Notes: generated by a model from the sequence alone, not told the origin. Shown: positions 28,543-41,666, counted from the first letter of the stretch. The stretch is DNA of 64,000 nt from Caldimonas manganoxidans ATCC BAA-369 (GCF_000381125.1 NZ_KB905940.1:1-64000); one strand, 5' to 3'. Numbers and translations: made by a program.

Positions 28543-29421
28543 ATGAAACCCGTCGTCCAAGAACTCGTCGAGCTGCTTCAGGTCGAGCAGCTCGAACTCA
28601 ATCTCTTTCGCGGTGTCAGTGGAGACATCGGCAGCCCGCGCGTGTTTGGTGGCCAAGTGCTGGGCCAAGCCCTGATGGCTGCGGCTCGCACGGTCGATCC
28701 TTTGCGCCGCATCCACTCCCTGCACGCGTACTTTCTACGCCCCGGGGACAAGCATGCTCCCATCGTGTATGACGTAGAACGCATCCGCGACGGTGGCAGC
28801 TTCACCACACGGCGCGTGGTCGCCATCCAGCACGGACAACCCATCTTCAACTTCGCGGCCTCGTTCCATGTGACGGAGGAGGGCGCCAGTCATGCCAGCA
28901 CCATGCCGCAAGTGCCCGGCCCTGACGGTTTGGTCAGCGAATGGGAGCTGCGTCAAGCCTGGCTGCACAAAGTTCCCGAGTCGCTGCGCGGTGTGCTTCA
29001 TGCCGAGACGGCCATCGAGATCCGGCCACTGACGCCGCTGGACGCCTTCGATCCACCGCCTGCACCGCCCCGACACGATGCCTGGCTGCGCGCGGCCGAT
29101 CGGCTGCCCGATGATCCGGTGCTGCACCAGGCCATGCTGGCGTACGCGTCGGATTTCGGATTGCTGCGGCCGGCGCTCATGCCCCATGGCTTGAGCTTTT
29201 ACAAAGGCAATGTCCAGGTGGTCAGCCTCGACCACGCCATGTGGTTCCATGGCGACTTTCGCATGGACGAATGGCTGCTCTACACCACCGAATCGCCATG
29301 GGCGGGTGGCGCGCGCGGCTTCAGCCGCGGGCAAATTTACACCCATAATGGGCGTTTGGTCGCCTCCGTGGCGCAGGAAGGGCTGATGCGCCCAACGGCG
29401 GCAAGGCGCCGCGATGCCTGA
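28543..29421 (+). CDS. tesB: Acyl-CoA thioesterase II
   Basis: A 292-residue double hot-dog thioesterase hydrolysing medium- to long-chain acyl-CoA. Conserved parts are RVFGGQVLGQALMAA, LHAYFLRPGD, SFTTRRVVAIQ, the catalytic-Asp segment YASDFGLLRPAL, and SLDHAMWFH. The ATG at 28543 begins MKPVVQELVELLQVEQLELN, typical of the family, although the frame stays open upstream into bioB. It converges on the LysE-family gene with a gap of only three bases. Confidence 0.95.
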   Translation: MKPVVQELVELLQVEQLELNLFRGVSGDIGSPRVFGGQVLGQALMAAARTVDPLRRIHSLHAYFLRPGDKHAPIVYDVERIRDGGSFTTRRVVAIQHGQPIFNFAASFHVTEEGASHASTMPQVPGPDGLVSEWELRQAWLHKVPESLRGVLHAETAIEIRPLTPLDAFDPPPAPPRHDAWLRAADRLPDDPVLHQAMLAYASDFGLLRPALMPHGLSFYKGNVQVVSLDHAMWFHGDFRMDEWLLYTTESPWAGGARGFSRGQIYTHNGRLVASVAQEGLMRPTAARRRDA

Positions 29422-29424
29422 ATG

Positions 29425-30075
29425 CTAGGTGCCGGGCTTGGACAGCGCCAGGCGCAGCCCGAACAGCATCAGCGCCATGCCGGTCATGGCATTGAGCGTG
29501 TGCACGATGCTGGGCCGTCGTAACCAGCCCGCCAGCGGCCGCGTGGCCAGGATCAGGGCCCCAAACCAGACCAGCCCCATGGCGGCATGGATGCCCGCCA
29601 TCACGACACTGAGGGACAGCACGTCGGCCTGCGCAGGCATGAATTGGGGCAGCAGGCTCACATAGAACACGCCGACCTTGGGATTGAGCAGGTTGGTCAG
29701 CAGCCCTCGAAGAAACCAGCCCGCACCGCCGTTGCCGTCCGAACTCGGGCTGGCCGCGCCGAACTGGAAGGCCACCGGGGCCGTCGTGAAGACGGTCCAC
29801 AGCAGGCGTGCGCCGAGGTAGAGGAGATAGGCTGCGCCAGCCATCTGCAACAGACCATAAGCCACCTCCGACACGGCCAGCAAGGCCCCCAGGCCCAAGG
29901 CCACGAGCAGCCCCCAGGCCAGCACTCCGCAGACGATGCCCACGCCTGCACGCCAGGCCGGCCGCGGGCCTTCGACCGCCGCGGTGCGCAAGACGAGGGC
30001 CGTGTCCAGGCCGGGCGTGATGGTCAAAACAGCGACGGCAGCGCTGAAGGCCAGGATAGCGGTTGCGGTACTCAT
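29425..30075 (-). CDS. LysE/RhtB family amino-acid exporter
   Basis: A 216-residue inner-membrane protein with about six helices. The LysE signature region is LTITPGLDTALVLRTA, and the conserved loop GLLTNLLNPKVGVFYVSLLP is present. GGGAG five bases before the ATG fixes the start at 30075. Members export amino acids such as homoserine, threonine, lysine or leucine; the substrate here is unknown. It is divergent from the exported peroxiredoxin. Confidence 0.93.
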   Translation of the reverse strand: MSTATAILAFSAAVAVLTITPGLDTALVLRTAAVEGPRPAWRAGVGIVCGVLAWGLLVALGLGALLAVSEVAYGLLQMAGAAYLLYLGARLLWTVFTTAPVAFQFGAASPSSDGNGGAGWFLRGLLTNLLNPKVGVFYVSLLPQFMPAQADVLSLSVVMAGIHAAMGLVWFGALILATRPLAGWLRRPSIVHTLNAMTGMALMLFGLRLALSKPGT

Positions 30076-30171
30076 CGAGTCTCCCATTGGGTGCCAGGGG
30101 CAAGGCCTCGCATGGACGATGCTGAGCGGCACACCGCTAGCATACGGGCATTCTCTCCGAAGGAGTGCCCT

Positions 30172-30732
30172 ATGCGTGTGGCCGTCTTCTTTCGCCAAGC
30201 GGTTGCAGTGGTGATGTTGGCTTGGGCGCATACCGCAGCCCAAGCCGTCCTGAAGCCTGGGCAGCTCGCGCCACCGTTCACCATCCAGGCCGCTCGCGCA
30301 GGCGAAGTCTTTCAGTTCGACCTGTCACAAGCCTTGTCTCGCGGCCCTGTGGTCTTGTACTTCTATCCCAAGGCTTTTACGTCCGGCTGCACTTACGAGG
30401 CCAACCTGTTCGCGCAGGCCAGTGATCGCTTTGCCGCGCTGGGCGCCACGGTCATTGAGTTCTCCAATGACGACATCCAGACGCTTCAGCGTTTTTCGAT
30501 CGAGGCGTGTCGCAACAAGTTTGCCGTCGGTGCCGATGAAAGCGCCCGCGTCATCCGTGCCTACCAAGCCCAAATCGCCGCGCGATCCCAAATGGCCGAC
30601 CGCATCTCCTATGTCATCAGTCCGGAGGGTCGAATCGTCCATGTTCATCATGACCCCAATCCGGAAGGACATGTGGCCACGAGCTTGCAGGCCGTCGAAC
30701 GTTTGCGCTCATCATGGCCCCAGCGGCGCTGA
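30172..30732 (+). CDS. Exported peroxiredoxin (BCP/PrxQ-like)
   Basis: A 186-residue thioredoxin-fold peroxidase with a signal peptide: basic start, hydrophobic AVAVVMLAWAHTAAQA, cleavage near residue 25. The mature part begins LKPGQLAPPFTIQ. The peroxidatic Cys is in YPKAFTSGCTYEANLF. A second Cys (IEACRNKFAV) may be the resolving residue. AAGGAG lies eight bases before the ATG. It should reduce peroxides in the periplasm; periplasmic forms of this family are less common than cytoplasmic BCP. Confidence 0.9.
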   Translation: MRVAVFFRQAVAVVMLAWAHTAAQAVLKPGQLAPPFTIQAARAGEVFQFDLSQALSRGPVVLYFYPKAFTSGCTYEANLFAQASDRFAALGATVIEFSNDDIQTLQRFSIEACRNKFAVGADESARVIRAYQAQIAARSQMADRISYVISPEGRIVHVHHDPNPEGHVATSLQAVERLRSSWPQRR

Positions 30733-30809
30733 ACGCGCATATGTCCGACGGACCGATCGTCGGCCGGGGGCGGGCTGTCGCGCGTGGTGATCGGTGCCAA
30801 TAATTTGAC

Positions 30810-30823
30810 ATAATATACATTAT
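30810..30823. repeat. AT-only palindrome in a GC-rich gap
   Basis: ataat (30810-30814) and attat (30819-30823) flank atac. With TTGACA just to the left (30805-30810), this is a striking AT island between the convergent peroxiredoxin and phosphoribosyltransferase genes. It overlaps the last codons of the latter. No -10 box is correctly spaced from TTGACA, so a promoter is not supported. Confidence 0.3.
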
Positions 30824-31488
30824 CGATCATTAGACCAGTCCGTGCGCTTCAGCACTGCCAGAAAATGCTGCACTTCGGCGTCGGGCACCTGATGGAAGTC
30901 GAGGTAGTGTGCTCCGACACCGCGAAACCATGAGGGTTGGCTCAAGCAGACGATGCGATCGACCTGCCGGGCCAACATGGTCAGGCTGTCGGCTGCAGCC
31001 ACCGGCAAGGCCAGGATCACCGCAGCGGGCTGTGCTGGGCGCAGGCCGCGCAAGGCCGCTTTCATGGTCGTGCCAGTGGCCAAGCCATCGTCGACCACGA
31101 TCACGGTGCGGCCGCCAAGTGGGGGCAGCAGCCGGCCATGGCGATACAACGCACGCCTGCGCTCGATTTCCTTGAGGGCGTCGCGCTCCTGATCGGCCAG
31201 GTAGCGCGCATCGGCCCCGGTGTCGCGGCACAAGGCTTCGTCGACCACCATGTGTGGCGGCTGGCCTTCGACGACCGCAGCGACGGCCAGTTCGGGCTGG
31301 CCAGGCGCGCCGATCTTGCGCACCAGCAAGACATCGAGTGGCGCTTGCAAGCGCTGGGCGATCGGTGCGGCCACCAACACACCGCCGCGTGGCAAGGCCA
31401 ACACCACGGGGTGACGGTCGCGCAAGTCACCGAGCTGATCGGCAAGTCGCTCGCCCGCTTGCCGTCGGTCCGTGAAGGTGGATTCCAT
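30820..31488 (-). CDS. Phosphoribosyltransferase-family protein
   Basis: A 222-residue type I PRTase-like protein. The PRPP-binding loop is VIVVDDGLATGTTM; the N-terminal part has VVLALPRGGVLVAAPIA and DVLLVRKIGAPGQPELAVAA. Proteins of this form are often annotated as orphan phosphoribosyltransferases and occur with stress genes; no substrate is known. I use the ATG at 31488 (MESTFTDRRQAGERLADQL); an ATG at 31527 is in frame upstream without a ribosome-binding site. It is the last gene on the minus strand behind the propionate genes, 108 bases after the epimerase. Confidence 0.85.
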   Translation of the reverse strand: MESTFTDRRQAGERLADQLGDLRDRHPVVLALPRGGVLVAAPIAQRLQAPLDVLLVRKIGAPGQPELAVAAVVEGQPPHMVVDEALCRDTGADARYLADQERDALKEIERRRALYRHGRLLPPLGGRTVIVVDDGLATGTTMKAALRGLRPAQPAAVILALPVAAADSLTMLARQVDRIVCLSQPSWFRGVGAHYLDFHQVPDAEVQHFLAVLKRTDWSNDR

Positions 31489-31596
31489 GGGCCAAGCCCC
31501 CCGCGACAAGCATAGATCGAATTCCATGGGATGCGCGACTGCCCCCCGCAGCCAGCCGCCAGGGCCACGGGCTCTGAGGCGCCACGCGCAGGTGCT

Positions 31597-32069
31597 TCAG
31601 GACAGCGCGTCGATGACCTCGGGTGGGGCCTGAACGAGCTCGATCAACACACCCTCCCCGCCCAATGGAAATTCATCGTTACCCTTGGGGTGGATGAAGC
31701 AGATGTCGTGACCAGCGGCGCCTTTGCGAATGCCGCCCGGTGCGAAGCGCACGCCGCGCGCGCTGAGCCATTCCACGGCTTTGGGCAGGTCGTCCACCCA
31801 CAGGCCGACGTGATTGAGCGGCGTGGTGTGCACAGCCGGCTTGCCGTGGGGATCGAGCGGCTGCATCAAGTCCACTTCCACCGCGGTGGGTCCGTGGCCG
31901 AGCTCGCAGATGTCTTCATCCACATTCTCGCGTTCGGAAACGAAGCGGCTCTTGACCTTCAGCCCGAGCAAATCCACCCACAGCGCGTGCAGACGCTGTT
32001 TGTCGGCTGCACCGATGGCGATTTGCTGAATGCCCAAAATTCTGAAGGGCCGATCGTCGATGTCGGCGC

Positions 32070-32073
<4 letters not shown>
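31597..32073 (-). CDS. mce: Methylmalonyl-CoA epimerase
   Basis: A 158-residue VOC-family metal enzyme interconverting (2R)- and (2S)-methylmalonyl-CoA between propionyl-CoA carboxylase and the mutase. Paired beta-alpha-beta modules are visible: [18 protein letters not shown] and [18 protein letters not shown]. The metal-binding Glu is in [13 protein letters not shown], after the family-typical [12 protein letters not shown]. Its ATG overlaps the pccA stop by four bases, confirming its place in the pathway operon. Confidence 0.92.
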
Positions 32074-34103
<2,030 letters not shown>

Positions 34104-34120
34104 CTTCGGACTCCCGGCGG

Positions 34121-35653
<1,533 letters not shown>

Positions 35654-35678
35654 GGGCACTCCGTGAAAGGGGACCGGG

Positions 35679-36749
35679 TCAATGGGCCGGGGGAAGGTCG
35701 GACATGAACGACGCCAGCAGCCGGCGCGCCGCGGTGGAAGCCGGCAGGCTGCCCTCCTCGACTTGGCGGCTGATCTCGCCGAGTTGGGTGGCAACAGCCG
35801 GATGTTGAAGGAATCGCTGTCGCAAGCCGGCATGCACGCCATCCCACATCCAGGCCAGGGCTTGGCGGCGGCGGCGCGCATCGAGCCGGCCGTTGGCCGT
35901 TTGCAGTTCGCGGTAGCGCGACACGGCTTGCCAGAAGCGGTCCAGACCGTCGCCTTTGAGCGCGCTCAACTGCATCACTTGGGGGTGCCAGACCGACGGG
36001 TCATGCGGCGCATGGTCTGGCTGGCCACGCTGGCCAAGCAGCCGCAGTGACGAGGTGATCTGCGCCTGGGCCCGCGTGGCTGCAACGGGGTCGAGATCGG
36101 CCTTGTTGATGACCACCAGATCGGCCAATTCCATCACGCCTTTCTTGATGGCTTGCAGGTCGTCGCCGGCGTTGGGCAACTGCAGCAGCACGTACATGTC
36201 GGTCATCCCGGCCACCGCAGTTTCGCTCTGGCCCACGCCCACGGTTTCGACGATCACGATGTCATAGCCTGCGGCTTCGCACACCAGCATGGCTTCGCGG
36301 GTTCGTTCGGCCACCCCGCCCAGGGTTCCACCCGAGGGGCTGGGGCGAATGTAGGCCTGCGGATGCATCGACAGCCGCTCCATGCGAGTCTTGTCGCCCA
36401 GGATGGAGCCACCCGAGACGCTGGAGGACGGATCGATGGCCAGCACTGCCACACGGTGCCCCTGCTCGATCAGATACAGACCCAAGGCTTCGATGAAGGT
36501 ACTCTTGCCCACGCCAGGCACGCCCGAGATGCCCAGCCGAAAGCTGCGTCCACTGTGGGGAAGCAATTGCGTGAGCAGGGCGTCGGCGCGCTGTCGGTGA
36601 TCCGCACGTGTGGATTCGAGCAGGGTGATCGTTTTGGCCAGGGCCCGACGTTGCGCAGCGCCGGATGCACCCAGCAGTTGCGACAGCAGCATCGCATCCG
36701 CAGGGGGCAAGTCGGCCGCGAGCGATTCGGACGGGCTGCGCTCGTTCAC
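35679..36749 (-). CDS. meaB: Methylmalonyl-CoA mutase-associated GTPase MeaB
   Basis: A 356-residue G3E GTPase. Walker A is [18 protein letters not shown]; switch regions [18 protein letters not shown] and [18 protein letters not shown]; the base-specificity motif is NKADLD. MeaB chaperones adenosylcobalamin loading of methylmalonyl-CoA mutase and protects it from inactivation. The GTG at 36749 starts five bases after the mutase stop. Name variants ArgK or YgfD refer to the same family. Confidence 0.95.
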   Translation of the reverse strand: MNERSPSESLAADLPPADAMLLSQLLGASGAAQRRALAKTITLLESTRADHRQRADALLTQLLPHSGRSFRLGISGVPGVGKSTFIEALGLYLIEQGHRVAVLAIDPSSSVSGGSILGDKTRMERLSMHPQAYIRPSPSGGTLGGVAERTREAMLVCEAAGYDIVIVETVGVGQSETAVAGMTDMYVLLQLPNAGDDLQAIKKGVMELADLVVINKADLDPVAATRAQAQITSSLRLLGQRGQPDHAPHDPSVWHPQVMQLSALKGDGLDRFWQAVSRYRELQTANGRLDARRRRQALAWMWDGVHAGLRQRFLQHPAVATQLGEISRQVEEGSLPASTAARRLLASFMSDLPPAH

Positions 36750-36754
36750 GGCAC

Positions 36755-38920
36755 TCAGGCTCGCTGGAGTTGCATGCGGATGTGCTCGAGCACGTCCTTG
36801 GCCGAGGCGGGAATGGGGGTGCCTGGCCCGTAGATGCCCTTGACCCCGGCCTCGTAGAGGAAGTCATAGTCCTGGCGAGGGATCACGCCGCCGACGAAGA
36901 CGATGATGTCGTCGGCGCCTTGCTCACGCAGGGCTTTGATCAGAGCCGGCACCAGGGTCTTGTGACCCGCCGCCAGCGTGGAGATGCCCACGGCATGCAC
37001 GTCGTTTTCGATGGCTTGGCGGGCGCATTCCTCGGGGGTTTGGAACAGTGGCCCGATGTCCACGTCGAAGCCCAGATCCGCATAAGCCGTGGCCACGACC
37101 TTGGCACCGCGGTCATGACCGTCCTGCCCGAGCTTGGCAATCATCACGCGCGGACGGCGACCAGCTTCCTCGGCAAAGGCGGCAATCTCGGTCTTCAGCC
37201 GTTCCCACCCTTCGGCCGAGTCATAAGCGGCGGCATACACCCCAGTCACCTTTTGCGTATCGGCGCGATGGCGCCCCCAAACCTTCTCCAATGCGTCGCT
37301 GACTTCCCCAACGGTGGCCCGCACGCGCATGGCCTGAATGGACAGTTCCAGCAAATTGCCCTGGCCCGATTCCGCGCAGCGCGTCAAGGCGTCCAACGCG
37401 GCTTGGACCGCCTGGGCATCACGCGTGGCGCGGATGCGCTGCAGCCGTTCGATTTGCTGCTGACGCACCTTGAGGTTGTCCACTTCGAGGATGTCGATCG
37501 GGTCTTCTTTGTCCAGCCGGTACTTGTTGACGCCGACGATCACGTCTTTGCCCGAGTCGATGCGGGCTTGTTTTTCTGCGGCACTGGCTTCGATCTTGAG
37601 CTTGGCCCATCCGGATTCGACGGCGCGGGTCATGCCACCCATGGCCTCGACTTCTTCGAGGATCGACCAGGCTTTGTCGGCCATGTCCTGGGTGAGCCGC
37701 TCCATCATGTACGAACCCGCCCAGGGGTCGATCACATTGCAGATGTGGGTTTCTTCTTGAATGATCAACTGGGTATTGCGCGCGATGCGGGCCGAAAATT
37801 CGGTGGGCAGTGCGATGGCTTCATCGAAGCTGTTGGTGTGCAGACTTTGCGTGCCACCGAACACCGCGGCCAAGGCTTCGATGGTGGTGCGCACGATGTT
37901 GTTGTAAGGGTCTTGCTCGGTGAGCGACCAGCCCGAGGTCTGGCAGTGGGTGCGCAGCATCAGGCTCTTGGGGTTCTTGGCGCCAAAGTCGCTCATGATG
38001 CGGTACCACAGCAGCCGCGCCGCGCGCATCTTGGCGATCTCGAGATAAAAGTTCATCCCGATGGCCCAGAAGAAGCTCAAGCGGCCCGCGAACTCGTCCA
38101 CATCCAGCCCCTTGGCCAAGGCGGTTTTGACATACTCCTTGCCATTGGCCAGCGTAAAAGCCAGCTCCAACGCTTGGTTGGCACCGGCTTCTTGCATGTG
38201 GTAGCCCGAGATGCTGATCGAGTTGAACTTCGGCATCTTCTTGGCCGTGTACTCGATGATGTCGCCGATGATGCGCATGCTCGGCTCGGGCGGGTAGATG
38301 TAGGTGTTGCGGACCATGAACTCCTTGAGGATGTCGTTCTGGATGGTCCCACTGAGTTGGTCCTGCGCCACGCCCTGCTCTTCCGCGGCGACCACATACC
38401 CGGCCAGCACTGGCAACACCGCGCCGTTCATGGTCATGGAGACGCTGACCTTGTCCAGCGGGATGCCATCGAACAGGATCTTCATGTCTTCCACCGAATC
38501 GATGGCCACGCCGGCCTTGCCCACGTCCCCGGTGACGCGGGGATGGTCGCTGTCGTAGCCGCGATGGGTGGCCAGATCGAAAGCCACCGAAATCCCTTGA
38601 GCGCCAGCGGCCAGGGATTTCTTGTAGAACGCATTGGATTCCTCGGCGGTAGAGAACCCTGCGTATTGACGGATCGTCCAGGGCCGTGAGGCGTACATCG
38701 TGGCCTGAGGCCCACGCACGAAGGGGGGAAAGCCCGGCAAGGTGTTGGTGTACGGCAGGCCTTGCAGGTCTTCGGCCGTGTACAGCGGCTTGACCACCAG
38801 TCCTTCGGGGGTGACCCAGTTCAATGCTTCGAGCCGGCCGCCAGGAGCGGCTTTGGCTGCGGCCTTTCTCCAAGCGTCGAGATCGGCAGGCGGGTGAGAC
38901 GCGGGCGTGTGTTCGGCCAT
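36755..38920 (-). CDS. scpA: Methylmalonyl-CoA mutase (adenosylcobalamin-dependent)
   Basis: A 721-residue single-chain mutase converting methylmalonyl-CoA to succinyl-CoA. The N-terminal TIM barrel has [40 protein letters not shown] and [19 protein letters not shown]. The C-terminal cobalamin domain has the DxHxxG motif in [20 protein letters not shown], and [16 protein letters not shown]. The ATG at 38920 has GGAAG upstream; the frame continues beyond but is non-homologous. It is the first gene of the pathway operon and faces the GntR regulator across a 183-base control region. Confidence 0.96.
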   Translation of the reverse strand: MAEHTPASHPPADLDAWRKAAAKAAPGGRLEALNWVTPEGLVVKPLYTAEDLQGLPYTNTLPGFPPFVRGPQATMYASRPWTIRQYAGFSTAEESNAFYKKSLAAGAQGISVAFDLATHRGYDSDHPRVTGDVGKAGVAIDSVEDMKILFDGIPLDKVSVSMTMNGAVLPVLAGYVVAAEEQGVAQDQLSGTIQNDILKEFMVRNTYIYPPEPSMRIIGDIIEYTAKKMPKFNSISISGYHMQEAGANQALELAFTLANGKEYVKTALAKGLDVDEFAGRLSFFWAIGMNFYLEIAKMRAARLLWYRIMSDFGAKNPKSLMLRTHCQTSGWSLTEQDPYNNIVRTTIEALAAVFGGTQSLHTNSFDEAIALPTEFSARIARNTQLIIQEETHICNVIDPWAGSYMMERLTQDMADKAWSILEEVEAMGGMTRAVESGWAKLKIEASAAEKQARIDSGKDVIVGVNKYRLDKEDPIDILEVDNLKVRQQQIERLQRIRATRDAQAVQAALDALTRCAESGQGNLLELSIQAMRVRATVGEVSDALEKVWGRHRADTQKVTGVYAAAYDSAEGWERLKTEIAAFAEEAGRRPRVMIAKLGQDGHDRGAKVVATAYADLGFDVDIGPLFQTPEECARQAIENDVHAVGISTLAAGHKTLVPALIKALREQGADDIIVFVGGVIPRQDYDFLYEAGVKGIYGPGTPIPASAKDVLEHIRMQLQRA

Positions 38921-39047
38921 GGTGGACTTCCGTGTCGAGGCCCGGCCACCGGCCGGGACGTCTGCAGCATACGCCGAGGCTCGCAATTTCCGGCCAAGGC
39001 CTGCGGTCGCCATAGCGCTCTGACGCGCTCTAACGGCGAGCTGATCG

Positions 39048-39065
39048 TAATTCAAAATTGAATTA
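39048..39065. promoter_or_regulatory. Perfect inverted repeat, predicted GntR operator over a TATAAT box
   Basis: taattcaa-aa-ttgaatta is an exact 8-bp inverted repeat with a 2-base spacer, standing out in a GC-rich region. On the minus strand its right arm overlaps a perfect TATAAT (39067 to 39062), the likely -10 of the mutase operon, though the -35 side is poor. The site lies between the mutase and the divergent GntR gene, where an autoregulated repressor site is expected. Confidence 0.65.
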
Positions 39066-39091
39066 TAGACACACCCGCCCTCTTTCGGCGA

Positions 39092-39097
39092 CACTAT
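39092..39097 (+). promoter_or_regulatory. Putative -10 box of the GntR gene
   Basis: CACTAT followed by six bases and the ATG at 39104. If used, the transcript would start at the start codon. No -35 consensus is visible. Confidence 0.3.
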
Positions 39098-39103
39098 CGG
39101 GTT

Positions 39104-39832
39104 ATGAACGTGCATGCGCCGCCCTCCTCCTTGCAGGACCGCCCCCTGTACGAGCAGGTGGCCGAGCGCTTGCGCGAGCGCATCCTGACGCACCGCTTGC
39201 CGCCAGGCAGTTGGATCGACGAGCAGGCCCTGGTACGGGATTACGGGATCAGTCGCACGCCGCTGCGTGAGGCACTGAAGGTGCTGGCGTCGGAGGGGCT
39301 GGTGACGATCCGGCCCCGGCGCGGCGCGTATGTGACCGAAGTGTCAGAGCGCGACATGCGCGAGGTCTATCACTTGCTGATGCTGCTGGAAAGCGATGCG
39401 GCCGCGGAGGTGGCGCAAAGGGCATCGCCGGCGCAATTGGCCGAGTTGGAGGCCTTGCATGCGCGGCTGGAAGCCGCCGTGCACGATCGCGAGGCCTTTT
39501 TCGCGCTCAATGAGGCGTTTCACATGCGCTTGCTCGAGATCGCAGACAACCGCTGGCGGGTGCAGATCGTGACCGACTTGCGCAAGGTGATGAAGCTCAA
39601 CCGTCACAACTCGCTGCTGAGCGAGGGGCGGCTGGCGCAGTCGCTGCAGGAACATCGGGACATTCTTGCCGCCTTGGGCCGGCGCGATGCCGAAGCGGCC
39701 CGCGCCTTGACCCAAGCGCATTTTCGCCAGGGTTTGCAGGCGGCTCGCTCGATGGCCCCCCGTGGGCTGGCAGCGACGCTGGGGGGTCAATCTTCGTCCG
39801 AGCAGGGTTCGGCGTCGATCATGTCGTCGTAG
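39104..39832 (+). CDS. GntR-family regulator, FCD (FadR) subfamily
   Basis: A 242-residue transcription factor. The winged helix is residues about 12-80: [20 protein letters not shown] and [20 protein letters not shown]. The all-helical FCD effector domain covers about 85-215, with the metal/ligand His residues in [21 protein letters not shown] and AHFRQGL. Such proteins usually bind small organic acids and repress adjacent operons. It is divergent from the propionyl/methylmalonyl-CoA operon, so a pathway intermediate is the likely effector (inference). It has no ribosome-binding site; CACTAT lies six bases before the ATG, suggesting a leaderless mRNA. Confidence 0.93.
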   Translation: MNVHAPPSSLQDRPLYEQVAERLRERILTHRLPPGSWIDEQALVRDYGISRTPLREALKVLASEGLVTIRPRRGAYVTEVSERDMREVYHLLMLLESDAAAEVAQRASPAQLAELEALHARLEAAVHDREAFFALNEAFHMRLLEIADNRWRVQIVTDLRKVMKLNRHNSLLSEGRLAQSLQEHRDILAALGRRDAEAARALTQAHFRQGLQAARSMAPRGLAATLGGQSSSEQGSASIMSS

Positions 39833-39996
39833 GCGGACAGCTCTGGGCGCACCGGGCCGAGCAAAGGTTTGTCCAGCGGGCGGCACACTCGGCTTTGCAG
39901 GCGCTTGAGGCGCTCGGACCGCTCCATGGCATCGAACACGGATTGCGGATCCATCATCAGGGTGAAGGGATTGATGCTGCTGTGCAAACGGTTCAT
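39787..39996 (-). CDS. Small conserved-looking protein of unknown function (69 residues)
   Basis: An ATG at 39996 with a strong ribosome-binding site (AAGGAG) opens a 69-residue frame beginning MNRLHSSINPFTLMMDPQSV and containing ERSERLKRLQSRVCRPLDKP, ending in an acidic tail. No transmembrane helix or signal peptide is visible. The strong initiation signal and structured composition argue for a real gene. From memory, similar short proteins with a CRPLDKP segment occur in related bacteria, but I cannot verify this. Its last 46 bases overlap the 3' end of the convergent GntR gene. Confidence 0.7.
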   Translation of the reverse strand: MNRLHSSINPFTLMMDPQSVFDAMERSERLKRLQSRVCRPLDKPLLGPVRPELSAYDDMIDAEPCSDED

Positions 39997-40081
39997 GGCC
40001 ACGCTCCTTGGACATTGCGCATGGCCCCACTCTAGGCTCGCCATGCCCAGCTCGACAGTGGATGCAAGGCCAAAACGCGTG

Positions 40082-40741
40082 TCAGCGTGATTCCGACACG
40101 TTGTCGGATTCGCCAGCGCGGCGTTCGAGCTCGCGGGCCAGCTTCACACGCTCGACCGAGCGAGCAAAGTCAGCCGCCGTCAGGCCATCGTCGTTGCGCA
40201 GCCGGGGGTCGGCGCCGGCGTGCAGCAGCATCCAGGCGCCGGCTTCGCTGCCATAGCGTGCAGCCATCATCAAGGGCGTGTTGCCGTTGGGAGCGCGTGC
40301 ATCGAGTGCCGCGCCATGGCCGATCAAAAGCTGCACCACGCGCGGCTCGGGACCCGCGGCCGCATAATGCAGCGGGGTCCAGCCGGGCCGATCCAACCGT
40401 GCCCCCCGTACCAGCAATGCCCGCGCCAGCTCCCACTGCCCACGCAACGCGGCCAGCATCAGCGGGGTTTCGCCGGCGGCATTGGGCTCGTCGAAGCGGA
40501 AGTCGGGCTGGCGCACCAGCGCCCGTGCCGCCTCGTAGGCCTCGTAGTGAAAGGCCAGACTCAGCGGACTGCGCCCTTGCGGATCGACGGTGTTGGGATC
40601 GAAGCCGCGGGCGAACAGGGCCTCCAGCGTGCGCGCATCGTCAGACCGCAGCGCGCGGAAAAAATCGTCATAAGACCCGGCGATTGCCGAAGAAAAACAA
40701 AGTACGACGATGAGATAGACGATCTTTTTCAAGTTCGACAT
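40082..40741 (-). CDS. Exported ankyrin-repeat protein
   Basis: A 219-residue protein. Residues 1-21 are a signal peptide (MSNLKKIVYLIVVLCFSSAI, then AG). The mature protein is built of about five ankyrin repeats: TLEALFARGFDPNTVDPQGR, SPLSLAFHYEAYEAARAL, ETPLMLAALRGQWELARALL, TPLHYAAAGPEPRVVQLLIG and TPLMMAARYGSEAGAWMLL. Periplasmic ankyrin proteins act in protein binding and some in oxidative-stress protection; the role here is unknown. It is 29 bases downstream of tatD and may be its operon partner. The upstream extension of the frame is tatD sequence in another frame. Confidence 0.9.
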   Translation of the reverse strand: MSNLKKIVYLIVVLCFSSAIAGSYDDFFRALRSDDARTLEALFARGFDPNTVDPQGRSPLSLAFHYEAYEAARALVRQPDFRFDEPNAAGETPLMLAALRGQWELARALLVRGARLDRPGWTPLHYAAAGPEPRVVQLLIGHGAALDARAPNGNTPLMMAARYGSEAGAWMLLHAGADPRLRNDDGLTAADFARSVERVKLARELERRAGESDNVSESR

Positions 40742-40770
40742 GAAGATTGATCCGCCGCTGGGCGTGGGCA

Positions 40771-41556
40771 TCACTGTGCTGCAGGGATGCCGAACAAGCG
40801 CTCGAAATTGTGGCGGGTGGCCTCTGCGACCGTCTCGACACTGAGGCCTTTGAGCCGAGCCAGTTCGGCCGCCACATAGGGCACGTACGAGGGATTGTTC
40901 AATTTGCCGCGGTGTGGCACCGGCGCCAAGTAGGGACTGTCGGTCTCGATCAGGCAACGCTCCAGCGGCACCTCGGCGGCCACCTGGCGCAGCTCGGCGG
41001 CATTTTTGAACGTCAGGATGCCCGAGAACGACAGGTAGAAGCCGCGTTCCAGCGCGGCTTGCGCCACCTCGCGGGTTTCGGTGAAGCAGTGAAAGACGCC
41101 ACCGACCTCGCTGGCCCCCTCCTCGTCGATCAAGCGCAGCGTATCCTGCGCAGCCGAGCGGGTGTGGATCACCAAAGGCTTGCCAGCGGCTCGGGCAGCG
41201 CGGATGTGCACGCGAAAACGTTCGCGCTGCCATTCCATGTCGGCCGGCGTGCGCGAGCCCAGGCGGTAATAGTCCAACCCCGTTTCGCCCAAGGCCACGA
41301 CTTTCGGCCGAGTGGCCAAGGCCGCAAGTTCGTCTACCGTGGGTTCACGCACCCCTTCGTTGTCGGGATGCACCCCGACGGTGGCCCAAAAGCCTTCATG
41401 CTCGAGCGCCAGCGCATGGACCTGCTCGAACTCTTCCAGCGTGGTGCAGATGCACAAGGCGCGGTGGACGCCGGCTGCGCTCATGGCCGCACGGATGGCT
41501 GGCAGTTGATCACGCAGTTCCGGAAAACTCAGATGGCAATGGGAATCGACGTACAT
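40771..41556 (-). CDS. TatD-family metal-dependent hydrolase
   Basis: A 261-residue TIM-barrel nuclease. Metal ligands are visible: MYVDSHCHLSF, the Glu in VVALGETGLDYYR, His in LVIHTRSA, His in GVFHCFTET and Asp in CLIETDSPYLAPVPHRG. TatD proteins are 3'-5' DNases or deoxyribonucleases linked to repair and to D-aminoacyl-tRNA quality control; the exact role is unsettled. The ATG at 41556 begins the conserved domain. It follows pilZ, holB and tmk on the same strand, a block conserved in many Proteobacteria. Confidence 0.94.
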   Translation of the reverse strand: MYVDSHCHLSFPELRDQLPAIRAAMSAAGVHRALCICTTLEEFEQVHALALEHEGFWATVGVHPDNEGVREPTVDELAALATRPKVVALGETGLDYYRLGSRTPADMEWQRERFRVHIRAARAAGKPLVIHTRSAAQDTLRLIDEEGASEVGGVFHCFTETREVAQAALERGFYLSFSGILTFKNAAELRQVAAEVPLERCLIETDSPYLAPVPHRGKLNNPSYVPYVAAELARLKGLSVETVAEATRHNFERLFGIPAAQ

Positions 41557-41666
41557 GGGAATGGAAGCCTTGGCTGCGGTCCGCACGCACCGCAGTGTGC
41601 CGCAGGACGCCACGGCTCGGTCGCCCAGATTTCGCTGCCCGCAAGCCGCGCAGGGACTCCGGGGCG

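Noticed and set aside
30805-30810. TTGACA as a -35 box
   Set aside because: No acceptable -10 at 16-18 bases downstream and no gene that it would serve in that direction.
36665-38689. 674-codon plus-strand frame
   Set aside because: Antisense of the mutase gene; no start signal and no domain.
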